Shown in pieces: positions 6,851 through 15,812 of a stretch of DNA of 64,000 bases. Under the pieces are notes generated by a model. The model saw nothing but the letters and a program-made list of their open reading frames with translations. It was not told where the DNA came from and did no database searches. The number at the start of each line of letters is the position of its first letter. The first letter of the stretch is position 1. The DNA lies in contig CAVSJJ010000001.1 in NCBI GenBank assembly GCA_963728395.1, forward strand, positions 124,001 through 188,000, read 5' to 3'. A program made the translations under genes and the position numbers. This DNA comes from CAVSJJ01 sp963728395. Lineage in GTDB: Bacteria > Actinomycetota > Actinomycetes > Actinomycetales > Dermatophilaceae.

Positions 6851-8812
6851 ATGAGCGCAGACGCCCAGCACAGGAGCGGACCGGCGGGCTCCGCCCACGT
6901 CTCCGAGCAGGAGGCCCGCGAGGTCGCCGAGGCCGCGCGCGAACAGACGTGGACCCGGCCCAGCTTCGCCAAGGAGCTCTATCTCGGTCGCTTCGACGTG
7001 GAGCTCATCCACCCCCACCCGCGCGGCGCGGCCGAGGACGAGCGCCGCGCCGAGGAGTTCCTCGCCCGCTTGCGCGAGGTCCTCTCCGGCGTGGACGGGC
7101 AGCGGATCGAGCGCGAGTCTCGGATCCCCGACGAGGACGTCGCGGCCCTCGCGGAGATCGGCGCCTTCGGGATGAAGATCCCCCGGGAGTTCGGCGGCCT
7201 CGGCCTGACGATGTCCGCGTACGGGCGGGCCCTCATGCTCGTCGGCTCGGTCAACCCGAGCCTCGGCGCCCTCCTCTCCGCCCACCAGTCGATCGGGGTT
7301 CCCGAGCCGGTCAAGCTCGTCGGCACCCAGGAGCAGAAGGAACGCTTCCTGCCGCGGTGCGCCGCCGGGGCGATCAGTGCGTTCCTGCTCACCGAGCCGG
7401 ACGTCGGCTCCGACCCCGCCCGCCTCGGCAGCACGGCGACGCCGACCGAGGACGGGGCGGCATACCTCCTGGACGGGGTGAAGCTGTGGACGACGAACGG
7501 GGTCGTCGCGGAGCTGCTCGTGGTGATGGCCCGGGTCCCGGAGCATGCCGGTGGGCGCGGTGGGATCAGTGCCTTCGTCGTCGAGGCCGACGCCCCCGGG
7601 ATCACCGTCGAGCGACGCAACGCCTTCATGGGGCTGCGGGGCATCGAGAACGGCGTGACCCGCTTTCATCAGGTGCGGGTTCCCGTGGAGAACCGGCTCG
7701 GCGCCGAGGGCGACGGGCTGCGGATCGCCCTGACGACGCTCAACGCCGGACGGCTGTCGATCCCGGCGATGTGCGCGTCGGCCGGCAAGTGGTCGCTCGG
7801 CATCGCCCGCCAGTGGTCCAGCGAGCGGGTCCAGTGGGGCCGGCCGGTCGGTGAGCACGGCGCGGTCGCCGAGAAGATCGCCTTCATCGCGGCAACGACG
7901 TTCGGGCTGGAGTCGGTCGTCGAGATGTCGGCCCAGCTCGCCGACGCAGACACCAAGGACATCCGGATCGAGGCGGCCCTCGCCAAGCTGTGGTGCAGCG
8001 AGATGGCCTGGCAGATCGCCGACGAGCTCGTCCAGATCCGCGGCGGCCGGGGCTACGAGAGCGCCGAGTCCCTCGCCGCGCGCGGCGAGCGCGCCGTGCC
8101 CGCGGAGCAGATCCTCCGCGACCTGCGGATCAACCGGATCTTCGAGGGATCGACCGAGATCATGCACCTGCTCATCGCCCGTGAGGCGGTCGACGAGCAC
8201 CTCAAGGCGGCCGGTGCGTTGGCGACCCAGGAGGCCGATCTGCTCGCCAAGGCCAAGGCCGCCGTCGACGCCAGCGGGTTCTACGCCAAGTGGCTGCCCC
8301 ACCTGGCCACCGGGAAGGGAGACATGCCCGGCTCGTATGCCGAGTTCGGTGCCCTCGGAACCCACCTCCGGTTCGTCGAGCGGATGTCCCGCAAGCTCGC
8401 GCGGCAGACGTTCTACGGCATGTCCCGGTGGCAGGCGAAGATGGAGTACAAGCAGGTCTTCCTCGGCCGGGTCGTCGACATCGGCGCCGAGCTGTTCGCC
8501 ATGTCGTGCGCGGTGAGCCGGGCCGAGATGCTCCGCACCACGCAGGACGGCGACCCGCGGGCGGCGGCCACGGCATACGGGCTGGCCGACGCGTTCTGCG
8601 CCCAGTCCCGGCTGCGGATCGAGCGGCTCTTCGACGCCCTGTGGACCAACACCGACGACTCCGACGCCGAGCTGTCCCGGCGGGTCCTCGCCGGCGACCT
8701 CACCTGGCTCGAGGAGGGCGTCATGGACCCGAGCGAGGGCACCGGGCCGTGGATCGCCGAGTGGACGCCCGGCGAGAGCACCGAGGAGAACGTCTGGCGG
8801 TCGGTGCGCTAG
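6851..8812 (+). CDS. acyl-CoA dehydrogenase, long form (653 aa)
   Basis: FAD-dependent enzyme that introduces the alpha-beta double bond into acyl-CoA during fatty-acid oxidation. The FAD/substrate segment is FLLTEPDVGSDPARL, followed by LWTTNGVVAELLVVMARV. The dehydrogenase C-domain ends in QIRGGRGYESAESL and INRIFEGSTEIMHL, the latter carrying the catalytic region. About 200 extra residues follow the usual 380-400, as in FadE forms with an added helical domain. I start at ATG 6851 behind GAGGAAC rather than the in-frame ATG at 6812, which lies within the operator-like sequence. It ends against the repeat region at 8838-8968. Confidence 0.95.
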   Translation: MSADAQHRSGPAGSAHVSEQEAREVAEAAREQTWTRPSFAKELYLGRFDVELIHPHPRGAAEDERRAEEFLARLREVLSGVDGQRIERESRIPDEDVAALAEIGAFGMKIPREFGGLGLTMSAYGRALMLVGSVNPSLGALLSAHQSIGVPEPVKLVGTQEQKERFLPRCAAGAISAFLLTEPDVGSDPARLGSTATPTEDGAAYLLDGVKLWTTNGVVAELLVVMARVPEHAGGRGGISAFVVEADAPGITVERRNAFMGLRGIENGVTRFHQVRVPVENRLGAEGDGLRIALTTLNAGRLSIPAMCASAGKWSLGIARQWSSERVQWGRPVGEHGAVAEKIAFIAATTFGLESVVEMSAQLADADTKDIRIEAALAKLWCSEMAWQIADELVQIRGGRGYESAESLAARGERAVPAEQILRDLRINRIFEGSTEIMHLLIAREAVDEHLKAAGALATQEADLLAKAKAAVDASGFYAKWLPHLATGKGDMPGSYAEFGALGTHLRFVERMSRKLARQTFYGMSRWQAKMEYKQVFLGRVVDIGAELFAMSCAVSRAEMLRTTQDGDPRAAATAYGLADAFCAQSRLRIERLFDALWTNTDDSDAELSRRVLAGDLTWLEEGVMDPSEGTGPWIAEWTPGESTEENVWRSVR

Positions 8813-8837
8813 CCGCCAGGGGCCGCCGACAGGCGGC

Positions 8838-8901
8838 GAACAGGTTCCGCACCGGACGGACAGGTTCCCTCGACGGACGAGTTCCTCGACGGACAGGTTC
8901 C
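8838..8901. repeat. four short direct repeats
   Basis: The 11-mer GGACAGGTTCC or a close variant occurs at 8838-8848, 8858-8868, 8875-8885 and 8891-8901, spaced 16-20 bp apart, directly before the palindromic element. No gene is seen here. Confidence 0.75.
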
Positions 8902-8906
8902 TGCAG

Positions 8907-8968
8907 GACGGGGGTGTTGCAACACCCCCGTTCGGCACGAACCTCTGCTAGCAGAGGTTCGTGCCGGG
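8907..8968. repeat. 62-nt double-palindrome element, copy 1
   Basis: It consists of a perfect 24-bp palindrome centred on TTGCAA (8908-8931) followed by a perfect 34-bp palindrome centred on CTAG (8933-8966). A second copy at 23313-23374 has the same length and about 54 of 62 identical positions. It lies between the convergent acyl-CoA dehydrogenase and asd genes and could act as a terminator for both. Confidence 0.8.
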
Positions 8969-8979
8969 AGGCCGGGCGG

Positions 8980-10014
8980 TCAGCGGCGGGCGAGGAGCTC
9001 CTCGGCCACCTGGACGGCGTTGAGCGCGGCGCCCTTGCGGAGGTTGTCGCCGACGACGAAGAGGACGAGCCCCTTGCCCTCCGGCGCCGACTGGTCGGCC
9101 CGGACCCGGCCGACGAACACCTCGTCCCGCCCGGCCACCTCGAGCGGGCTGGGCACGTCGGCGACGACGACACCGGGAGCCTTCTCGAGGAGGGCGAGCG
9201 CGTCCTCGGGGCCGATGTCGTCGGCGAACTCGGCGTGGATCGCGAGCGAGTGGCCGGTGAAGACCGGCACCCGCACGCACGTCCCGGCGACCCGAAGGTC
9301 GGGAATGTGGAGGATCTTGCGCGACTCGTGACGCAGCTTCTGCTCCTCGTCCGTCTCGAGCGAGCCGTCCTCGACGAGCGACCCGGCGAGCGGGACGACG
9401 TTGAAGCCGATCGGTGCGGCATAGACCACCGGCGACGGCAGGGTCACCGCGTGGCCGGAGAGGCGCAGGTCGCTCGGATCGCCCGACGCGTACCCCGCCC
9501 GCAGCTGCGAGTCGAGCTCGGCGACACCCTTGCCGCCCGAGCCGGAGACAGCCTGGTAGCTCGCCACGGTGAGCCGGAGCAGCCCGGCCCGGTCGTGCAG
9601 CGGGGCGAGGACCGGCATGGCCGCCATCGTCGTGCAGTTGGGGTTGGCGACGATGCCCTTGGGGATCGTGTCCAGGTCCTGCGGGTTGACCTCGGCGACG
9701 ACGAGCGGGACCTCGGGGTCCCGGCGCCACGCGCTCGAGTTGTCGACGACCGTCGCTCCGGCGGCCGCGACCCGCGGCGCCCACTCCTTCGACGTCGAGC
9801 CCCCGTTGGAGAACAGGGCGATGTCGATGCCGGAGAAGTCCGCCGTGGCCGTGTCCTCCACGACGACCTCGCCGTCGCCCCACGGCAGGGTCGTTCCGGC
9901 CGAGCGCGCCGAGGCGAAGAAGCGGATGTCGTCGAGCGGGAAGCTCCGCTCGGCGAGCAGGGTGCGCATGACCTCACCGACCTGGCCGGTGGCGCCGAAG
10001 ACTCCGATTCGCAT
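8980..10014 (-). CDS. asd: aspartate-semialdehyde dehydrogenase
   Basis: Reduces aspartyl phosphate to aspartate semialdehyde with NADPH, supplying lysine, diaminopimelate, threonine and methionine. The 344-aa protein starts MRIGVFGATGQVGEVM (nucleotide-binding GATGQVG). It has the nucleophile C127 in NPNCTTMA, SGSGGKGVAELD, and CVRVPVFTGHSLAI in the catalytic domain. TAGACT lies seven bases before the ATG, suggesting a leaderless mRNA. The aspartokinase gene that often precedes asd in actinobacteria is not next to it. It is the second lysine/peptidoglycan precursor gene in the window, with dapF. Confidence 0.97.
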   Translation of the reverse strand: MRIGVFGATGQVGEVMRTLLAERSFPLDDIRFFASARSAGTTLPWGDGEVVVEDTATADFSGIDIALFSNGGSTSKEWAPRVAAAGATVVDNSSAWRRDPEVPLVVAEVNPQDLDTIPKGIVANPNCTTMAAMPVLAPLHDRAGLLRLTVASYQAVSGSGGKGVAELDSQLRAGYASGDPSDLRLSGHAVTLPSPVVYAAPIGFNVVPLAGSLVEDGSLETDEEQKLRHESRKILHIPDLRVAGTCVRVPVFTGHSLAIHAEFADDIGPEDALALLEKAPGVVVADVPSPLEVAGRDEVFVGRVRADQSAPEGKGLVLFVVGDNLRKGAALNAVQVAEELLARR

Positions 10015-10131
10015 GGGCCAAGTCTACGAAGTGGTCCGTATGCCGGGCGCCCGGCTCACCATGTGGCCCGCCCGTCCGGCGGCGCGCACCCGCGGGCGCG
10101 GCCGGCCGCGGTCGAGGCGGCCGGGGCGCCC

Positions 10132-10662
10132 TCACGACGCGACGCGACCGACTGCGGGCAGGCCGACCTCGAGCGACGGCATCGCGAGCGGGCGCAGGCC
10201 CACCGGGTCCTGGCCGGCGCCCGCCCGCTGGAGCACGTCGTAGCCCTGGGCCGCGGCGGCGAGCGTCCGGACGTCCCGGCCACCGGCATCGCCGACGAGC
10301 TCGACGGCGACGAGGGTGTCGGCGAGCCGGAGCCGGCTCGCGGCGAGCGAGGCGGCGCCGGCCACGCCCGCGAGCGGGCGGCCGCTCACGGCGCAGACGA
10401 GCCGCTCGACCTCGGCGAGCGAGCGTGGTCCGGCCTGGAGCAGGTCGTGCACCGCCACGGCGACGGTGGCCTGCCACAGCTCGCCTGGGTGGCCGACGGC
10501 CGACCCCGAGGCGAGGAACGTGGCGGCCGCCCGGCGAGCGGCCCGCCGACTGTCGGCCCCGCCGCTGACGCTCGAGTCGAGCACCGTGACGGCGTAGTCC
10601 TTCGGAAGGCCTGCCGGATGCAGGACGACGATGCGGCCCAGCTGGTCCATGGCGTCGGTCAT
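10132..10662 (-). CDS. hypothetical protein, 176 aa, downstream of era
   Basis: No family recognised. The start MTDAMDQLGRIVVLHPAGLPKDYAVTVLDSS is followed by an alanine-rich, mostly helical middle (RRAARRAAATFLASG, AEVERLVCAVSGRPLAGVAGAASLAAS). It ends in a leucine-rich tail, LRPLAMPSLEVGLPAVGRVAS. There is no signal peptide and only one or two cysteines. The ATG at 10662 is behind AAAGGGG. It sits between era and asd on the same strand, 121 bp after era, so it probably has its own promoter. Confidence 0.75.
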   Translation of the reverse strand: MTDAMDQLGRIVVLHPAGLPKDYAVTVLDSSVSGGADSRRAARRAAATFLASGSAVGHPGELWQATVAVAVHDLLQAGPRSLAEVERLVCAVSGRPLAGVAGAASLAASRLRLADTLVAVELVGDAGGRDVRTLAAAAQGYDVLQRAGAGQDPVGLRPLAMPSLEVGLPAVGRVAS

Positions 10663-10783
10663 GATGGTCCCCTTTCCCCCTGCCGGCGAGCATATGCCCG
10701 TACAGGTAAGGACGTCCTCACTGTGCGCCTGATACGTCCGACGATGGCGCAGACACGCCGAGTGGCGGCGAACCAGGCTCCGG

Positions 10784-11728
10784 TCAGAATCCGAGCCGCT
10801 GGAGCTGCTTGGGGTCGCGTTGCCAGTCCTTGGCGACCTTGACGTGCAGGTCGAGGTGGATGCGCTGGCCGAGGAGGGCCTCGATGCCACGCCGCGCGTT
10901 CGTCCCCACCTCGCGCAGGCGGGACCCGCCCCGCCCGATGACGATCGCCTTCTGCGAGGGGCGCTCGACGAAGACGTTGACCCGGACGTCGAGCAGTGGG
11001 CTGTCCAGCGGCCGTCCCTCGCGCGGGACCATCTCCTCGACGACGACGGCGAGGCTGTGCGGCAGCTCGTCGCGCACGCCCTCGAGGGCGGCCTCCCGGA
11101 CCAGCTCGGCGATCATCACCGTCTCCGGCTCGTCGGTGAGGACCCCGTCCGGGTAGAGCGGTGCCGGCGACGGTGGGAGATGCGCCATCAGCTCGCCGGC
11201 CACCTCGTCGACCTGCTCACCCGAGGTCGCCGAGCAGGGGACGATCGCCGCCCAGTCCCCGAGCCGGTCGATGGCGATGAGGTGCTCGGCAAGACGCTCG
11301 CGGTCGACGAGGTCGGACTTCGTCGCGACCGCGACGACGGGGGTGCGCCGATCATGCTGGATCTGCGCGAGCTCGGCCGCGATGAAGGTGTCCCCGGGCC
11401 CGATCCGCTGGTCGCTCGGCAGGCAGAAGCCGATGACGTCCACCTCGAGCAGGGCCTCACGGACGAGGTCGTTGAGCCGTTCGCCGAGGAGGGTCCGCGG
11501 CTTGTGCAGCCCGGGCGTGTCCACGAGGACGAGCTGGGCCCGGTCCGTGCTGACGATGCCGCGGATCGTATGCCGCGTCGTCTGCGGCTTGCTCGAGGTG
11601 ATGGCGACCTTCGTGCCGACGAGCGCGTTCGTCAGGGTCGACTTGCCGGCGTTGGGCCGGCCGACGATGCAGGCGAAGCCCGCGGCATACGCCTCCTCAC
11701 CGGCCGGGTCGTCGGTGGCGTCGGTCAT
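10784..11728 (-). CDS. era: GTPase Era
   Basis: Ribosome-associated GTPase that binds the 3' end of 16S rRNA during 30S maturation. The 314-aa protein has the P-loop GRPNAGKST near residue 23, switch and G3 motif LVDTPGL, and G4 motif TKSD. The C-terminal KH domain includes IVIGRGGSRLREVGTNARRGIEALLGQ. Its ATG overlaps the stop codon of the CorC-like gene by four bases, so the two are translationally coupled. This ybeY-corC-era order is standard in actinobacteria. Confidence 0.98.
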   Translation of the reverse strand: MTDATDDPAGEEAYAAGFACIVGRPNAGKSTLTNALVGTKVAITSSKPQTTRHTIRGIVSTDRAQLVLVDTPGLHKPRTLLGERLNDLVREALLEVDVIGFCLPSDQRIGPGDTFIAAELAQIQHDRRTPVVAVATKSDLVDRERLAEHLIAIDRLGDWAAIVPCSATSGEQVDEVAGELMAHLPPSPAPLYPDGVLTDEPETVMIAELVREAALEGVRDELPHSLAVVVEEMVPREGRPLDSPLLDVRVNVFVERPSQKAIVIGRGGSRLREVGTNARRGIEALLGQRIHLDLHVKVAKDWQRDPKQLQRLGF

Positions 11729-13035
11729 CGGCTGCCGCCCCGGGCATCGGTCACCATGTGCTCATCCTCGCCGCCGTCGGCCGCCGAGGCCACCCGCTCG
11801 ACGATGACGCTGGCGATCCGGTGCCGGCGGCCCGCCATCTTCTCTGCGGTGAGCCGGAGCCCGGCGATCTCGCAGACCGACCCGACGATCGGCACCCGGC
11901 CGATCGACTTGCCGATGAGGCCACCGACGGTGTCGACCTCGTCCTCCTCGATCTCCACCCCGAGATAGTCGGCGAGGTCGTCGATGTCCATCGTCGCGTC
12001 GACCCGGAGGAGGCCGTCCTCGAGCGGCTCGATCTCGGGCGTCTCGCGGTCGTACTCGTCGGCGATCTCGCCGACGATCTCCTCGAGGATGTCCTCGATC
12101 GTCACCAGCCCTGCGGTGCCGCCGTACTCGTCGACGACGACGGCGAAGTGGGTCTGGTCGCGCTGCATCTCGGCGAGCAGGTCGTCGACCGGCTTGCTCT
12201 CCGGCACGAACGGCATCGGGCGCATCAGCTCGGTGACCGGCAGCGACAGGGCCTCGGCGTCGGCGGTCGTCCGGCGGACGACGTCCTTGAGATAGAGCAG
12301 CCCGAGGATGTCGTCGGAGTCGTCGCCGGCGACCGGGATCCGGGAGAAGCCCGAGCGGATGAAGAGGTTGATGGCCTGGCGGGCGGTGCGGTCGGAGTCG
12401 ATCGTCACCATGTCCGTCCGGGGGACCATCACCTCGCGGGCGAGGGTGTCCCCGAGCTCGAAGACCGAGTGGATCATCGCCCGCTCCCCCGCCTCGATGA
12501 GGGCCGACTCCCCCGCGAGGTCGACGAGGTCGCGCAGCTCGGACTCGGACTGGAACGGTCCGTCGCGGAACCCGCGCCCCGGCGTCACGGCGTTGGCGAA
12601 GGCGACGAGGGCCCGGGCGACGGGGCCGAGGACCCGGCGCAGCCAGATCGCGACCGGTGCCGCGACGAGGGCCACCCCCGTGCTGTGCTGCTGGCCGATC
12701 GTCCGGGGCGAGACGCCGACGAGGGCGAACGAGACGACGACCATGATCGCCGTCGCGACGAGCACCCGCCGCCACGTCTCGGTCACCCCCTCGACGACGG
12801 CGATGGTCACCATGACGGCGGTGATCATCTCGGCGCCGATCCGGACGAACGCAAGCACGGAGAGGTAGGAGCCGCCGTCACCGACGACCCGGGCGAGGGC
12901 CGCGGCGCCGGGCCGGCGCTCCTCGAGCAGCTCCTGGGCCCGGACGCGGGACATCCGTGACAGGGCGGCCTCGGCCGCCGCGAGCGAGAAGGCGACGACG
13001 ATGCCGAGGACCGACAGGGCGATGAGACGAGCCAT
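11725..13035 (-). CDS. CorC/HlyC-type hemolysin family protein (CNNM plus CBS pair)
   Basis: Membrane protein of 436 aa, likely a divalent-cation (Mg/Co) transporter or its regulator. The N-terminal CNNM domain has hydrophobic helices at about residues 1-24, 58-85, 90-110 and 120-150. Two CBS domains follow (DMVTIDSDRTARQAINLFIRSG with FSRIPVAGDDSDDILGLLYL, and KPVDDLLAEMQRDQTHFAVV with DEYGGTAGLVTIEDILEEIVG). A C-terminal CorC_HlyC domain contains the DTVGGLIG motif. It begins 9 bp after ybeY and overlaps era by four bases. Confidence 0.95.
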   Translation of the reverse strand: MARLIALSVLGIVVAFSLAAAEAALSRMSRVRAQELLEERRPGAAALARVVGDGGSYLSVLAFVRIGAEMITAVMVTIAVVEGVTETWRRVLVATAIMVVVSFALVGVSPRTIGQQHSTGVALVAAPVAIWLRRVLGPVARALVAFANAVTPGRGFRDGPFQSESELRDLVDLAGESALIEAGERAMIHSVFELGDTLAREVMVPRTDMVTIDSDRTARQAINLFIRSGFSRIPVAGDDSDDILGLLYLKDVVRRTTADAEALSLPVTELMRPMPFVPESKPVDDLLAEMQRDQTHFAVVVDEYGGTAGLVTIEDILEEIVGEIADEYDRETPEIEPLEDGLLRVDATMDIDDLADYLGVEIEEDEVDTVGGLIGKSIGRVPIVGSVCEIAGLRLTAEKMAGRRHRIASVIVERVASAADGGEDEHMVTDARGGSR

Positions 13036-13044
13036 GGTGCCTCG

Positions 13045-13509
13045 TCAGCCCTGCCGTCCTCGCGTGGCGAGGAAGGTCAGGAGCAGCTGGCGTTGCAGCT
13101 CGAACATCTCGCGCTCCTCGTCCTTCTCGGCGTGGTCGAAGCCGAGCAGGTGGAGGATGCCGTGCGTCGTCAACAGGAGCAGCTCCTCCTCGAGGGCGTG
13201 CCCGGCCTCGCCCGCCTGCCGTGAGGCAACGGTCGGGCAGAGCACGATGTCGCCGAGGATCCCCTCCTCGGGGTCCACGCCGTCCCGACCGGGGCGCAGC
13301 TCGTCCATGGGGAAGCTCATGACGTCGGTAGGTCCGGGCAGGTCCATCCACTGCACGTGGAGGGTCTCCATGGCCGCCTCGTCGACGAGCCGGAGGCACA
13401 GCTCCGCCGCGGGGTGGACGCGCATCTGCTCAAGGACGTAGCGCGCGCAGGAGACGAGCTCGAGCTCGTCGAGCGCGACATCAGTCTCGTTGAGTACGTC
13501 GATGCTCAC
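13045..13509 (-). CDS. ybeY: endoribonuclease YbeY (rRNA maturation)
   Basis: Metal-dependent RNase needed for 16S rRNA 3'-end maturation and ribosome quality control. The signature HGILHLLGFDH supplies zinc ligands H116, H120 and H126. The 154-aa length fits the family. I start at GTG 13509 because GGAGG lies six bases upstream and MSIDVLNETD resembles known N-termini. The start lies 29 bp inside the end of phoH, so translation is coupled. Confidence 0.95.
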   Translation of the reverse strand: MSIDVLNETDVALDELELVSCARYVLEQMRVHPAAELCLRLVDEAAMETLHVQWMDLPGPTDVMSFPMDELRPGRDGVDPEEGILGDIVLCPTVASRQAGEAGHALEEELLLLTTHGILHLLGFDHAEKDEEREMFELQRQLLLTFLATRGRQG

Positions 13510-14578
13510 GCCCGCCTCCTTCACCGCCGTGCTCACGCCGCCCGCCGGCCGGTCGGCCGCCGCGCTGGCCCCGGCTCGCGTCCCAGCGGCCGTAGGCGTC
13601 GACGATGTCTCCGACGAGCCGGTGCCGGACGACGTCGACCGCCGAGAGCTCGGCGAAGTGGACGTCCTCGACGTCGGCGAGGATCTCGCGGACGATGCGC
13701 AGGCCGCTCTGGGTGTCACCGGGCAGGTCGACCTGGGTGACGTCGCCGGTGACGACCATCGTCGAACCGAAGCCGAGCCGGGTGAGGAACATCTTCATCT
13801 GCTCGGGCGAGGTGTTCTGAGCCTCGTCGAGGATGATGAAGGCGTCGTTGAGGGTGCGGCCGCGCATGTAGGCGAGCGGGGCCACCTCGATCGTCCCGGA
13901 GGCCATGAGCCGCGGGATCGAGTCGGGGTCGACCATGTCGTGCAACGCGTCGTAGAGCGGCCGGAGGTAGGGGTCGATCTTGTCGTTGAGGGTCCCGGGG
14001 AGGAAGCCGAGCCGCTCCCCCGCCTCGACCGCCGGCCGGGTGAGGATGATCCGGTTGACCCGCTTGGCCTGGAGGGCCGCGACGGCCTTGGCCATCGCGA
14101 GATAGGTCTTGCCGGTGCCGGCCGGGCCGATGCCGAAGACGATCGTGTGCTCGTCGATCGCGTCGACGTAGCGCTTCTGCCCGAGCGTCTTCGGCCGGAT
14201 CGTCCGGCCACGCGAGGAGACGATGTTCATCGTCAGCACGTCGGCGGGGCGCTCGGTCGACTGGGCCCGCAGCATTCCGATCGAGCGCTCGACGGCGTCG
14301 CGGCCCAGGGCCTGCCCGCCATCGATGACCGCGAGCAGCTCGTCGAGGAGCCGCTCGACGAGGGCGACGTCCGCGCTGGGCCCGGAGATGGTGAACTCAT
14401 TGCCGCGCACATGGATGGTCGTGTGCGGGAACTGCCGCTCGATCGTGCGCAGCAGCTCGTCACGGGTGCCGAGGAGCGCCACCATCGGCACGTCCGGCGG
14501 GACGACGACGGTGTGCTGGGGAACGTGGGGCGCGGCCGGGTCGACGGCCGCGCGGGGATCCGGACTGGAGTCTGTCAT
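13481..14578 (-). CDS. phoH: PhoH-family ATPase (YbeZ type)
   Basis: Cytosolic P-loop ATPase that works with YbeY in rRNA and RNA processing. The protein is 365 aa with an N-terminal KH-like part. Walker A is GIGPAGTGKTY, followed by RPAVEAGERLGFLPG, and Walker B is AFIILDEAQN; VVTGDVTQVDLP is also present. The C-terminal 40 residues are Arg/Gly-rich (RWDASRGQRGGRPAGG) and may bind RNA. TAGACT about nine bases before the ATG looks like a -10 box. It heads the phoH-ybeY-corC-era run. Confidence 0.96.
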   Translation of the reverse strand: MTDSSPDPRAAVDPAAPHVPQHTVVVPPDVPMVALLGTRDELLRTIERQFPHTTIHVRGNEFTISGPSADVALVERLLDELLAVIDGGQALGRDAVERSIGMLRAQSTERPADVLTMNIVSSRGRTIRPKTLGQKRYVDAIDEHTIVFGIGPAGTGKTYLAMAKAVAALQAKRVNRIILTRPAVEAGERLGFLPGTLNDKIDPYLRPLYDALHDMVDPDSIPRLMASGTIEVAPLAYMRGRTLNDAFIILDEAQNTSPEQMKMFLTRLGFGSTMVVTGDVTQVDLPGDTQSGLRIVREILADVEDVHFAELSAVDVVRHRLVGDIVDAYGRWDASRGQRGGRPAGGRREHGGEGGGREHRRTQRD

Positions 14579-14674
14579 CGTCCCATCAGTCTACGTACCC
14601 CGGGTGACCGCTCGCCCCCTCGGCGATCCGCGGGACCGCGGCATGCCGTCGGGTCGGGTCCGGAGCCGGGCCGG

Positions 14675-15028
14675 TCAGCCGGGTGGCCAGGCGAGATCGC
14701 GCCCACCGAGCAGATGCAGGTGGGCGTGGAACACGGTCTGTCCGGCCCGCGAGCCGGTGTTGAAGACGAGCCGGTAGCCGGCGTCGAGCCCCTCGTCGAC
14801 GGCGATCTGCCGGGCGGTCGCGACGACATCGGCCAGCTCGGCGGCCGCCACCTCGGCGAGCTCACCGGCAGTCGCGACATGCCGCCGCGGGACGACGAGG
14901 ACATGGGTCGGGGCCTGCGGGTTGACGTCCCGGAAGGCCACCGAGAGCTCGGTGCTCGCCACGACGGTCGCCGGGACCTCGCCGCTGACGATCCGGCAGA
15001 ACAGGCAGGACGGGTCGCTCGTGCTCAT
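14675..15028 (-). CDS. HIT-family nucleotide hydrolase (HinT-like)
   Basis: Purine nucleotide phosphoramidase of 117 aa, cytosolic, acting on AMP-NH2-type compounds. The histidine triad reads HAHLH near the C-terminus, the N-terminus has CLFCRIVSGEVPA (HinT-like cysteines) and the core strand is THVLVVPRRH. TATCGT lies six bases before the ATG, so the mRNA is probably leaderless. It lies between rsmE and phoH, its usual place in actinobacteria. Confidence 0.95.
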   Translation of the reverse strand: MSTSDPSCLFCRIVSGEVPATVVASTELSVAFRDVNPQAPTHVLVVPRRHVATAGELAEVAAAELADVVATARQIAVDEGLDAGYRLVFNTGSRAGQTVFHAHLHLLGGRDLAWPPG

Positions 15029-15047
15029 GGACCGACGATAGCCGTCG

Positions 15048-15791
15048 TCAGCGCCAGCGCGCCGCGGCCGACAGGACCGCGAGCGCGGCGGGCCCGGCGC
15101 TGGAGGAGCGCAGCACGCTGCGCCCCAGCCGGACGGGGGTGGCGCCGCAGGCGACGAGGGTGTCCAGCTCCTCGGGGCCTATCCCGCCCTCGGGACCGAC
15201 GACGAGCAGGACGTCGCCCGCGGTCGGCAGCTCCCGGGTCGCGAGCGGTTCGACCGCGTCCTCGTGGAGCACGTATGCCGCGGCCGCGGCGTCCACCCGG
15301 TCGCGCAGGTCGCGGGTCGTCGCGAGCGGGGCGAGGGCGGGGCGTCGGGCCCGGCGGGACTGTTTCGTCGCGGCGACGATGACGTCGTCCCACTTCCGCC
15401 ACGCCTTCGCTCCCCGCTGCCCCCGCCACTGGACGATGCTGCGCGCGGCCTGCCACGGGATGACCTCGTCGACGCCGAGCTCGGTGGCCGCCTCGACGGC
15501 CTGGCCGTCGCGGTCGCCCTTGGCGAGCGCCTGGACGAGGACGAGCCGAAGCGCGGGCTCTGCCTCGTCGCGGACGCCCAGCACCCGCAGGTCGAGGACG
15601 CCGGCGGCGACCGCCAGCACCTCGCAGGTGGCGACCCGCCCGGCGCCGTCGCCGACGAGGACGTGCTCCCCCACGCCGGTCCGCCTCACCGTGCCCGCGT
15701 GTCGGCCCTCGGGGCCGTCGAGCCGCAGCGTGGCACCGGGCCCGGCGGGTCGCAGCGCGGCTCCGTCAGTGAGATAGAGCGGGAGGGTCAC
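15048..15791 (-). CDS. rsmE: 16S rRNA (uracil-1498-N3)-methyltransferase
   Basis: SPOUT methyltransferase that modifies U1498 of 16S rRNA using SAM. The 247-aa protein has an N-terminal PUA-like part (MTLPLYLTDGAALRPAG). The trefoil-knot domain has LVLVQALAKGDRDGQAVEAATELGVDEVIPWQAARS, LVVGPEGGIGPEELDTL and GRSVLRSSSAGPAALAVL. It follows dnaJ by 21 bp, forming an hrcA-dnaJ-rsmE heat-shock operon as in many Gram-positive bacteria. Confidence 0.97.
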   Translation of the reverse strand: MTLPLYLTDGAALRPAGPGATLRLDGPEGRHAGTVRRTGVGEHVLVGDGAGRVATCEVLAVAAGVLDLRVLGVRDEAEPALRLVLVQALAKGDRDGQAVEAATELGVDEVIPWQAARSIVQWRGQRGAKAWRKWDDVIVAATKQSRRARRPALAPLATTRDLRDRVDAAAAAYVLHEDAVEPLATRELPTAGDVLLVVGPEGGIGPEELDTLVACGATPVRLGRSVLRSSSAGPAALAVLSAAARWR

Positions 15792-15812
15792 GACGGCATA
15801 CCGGCCGAGGTC

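Noticed and set aside
8838..8901. CRISPR-like direct repeats
   Set aside because: Units are 11 bp, imperfect, with 5-9 bp between them and no cas genes. They look like slippage-type or regulatory repeats.
8820..8980. Insertion sequence or integrated phage remnant
   Set aside because: The 62-nt element is repeated but no transposase, integrase, target duplication or attachment site was recognised in the window.
10042..10055. 14-bp palindrome GCCGGGCGCCCGGC as an operator
   Set aside because: Pure G/C palindromes of this size are expected by chance in such DNA. It may be part of a terminator after the 10132-10662 gene but nothing supports a specific role.
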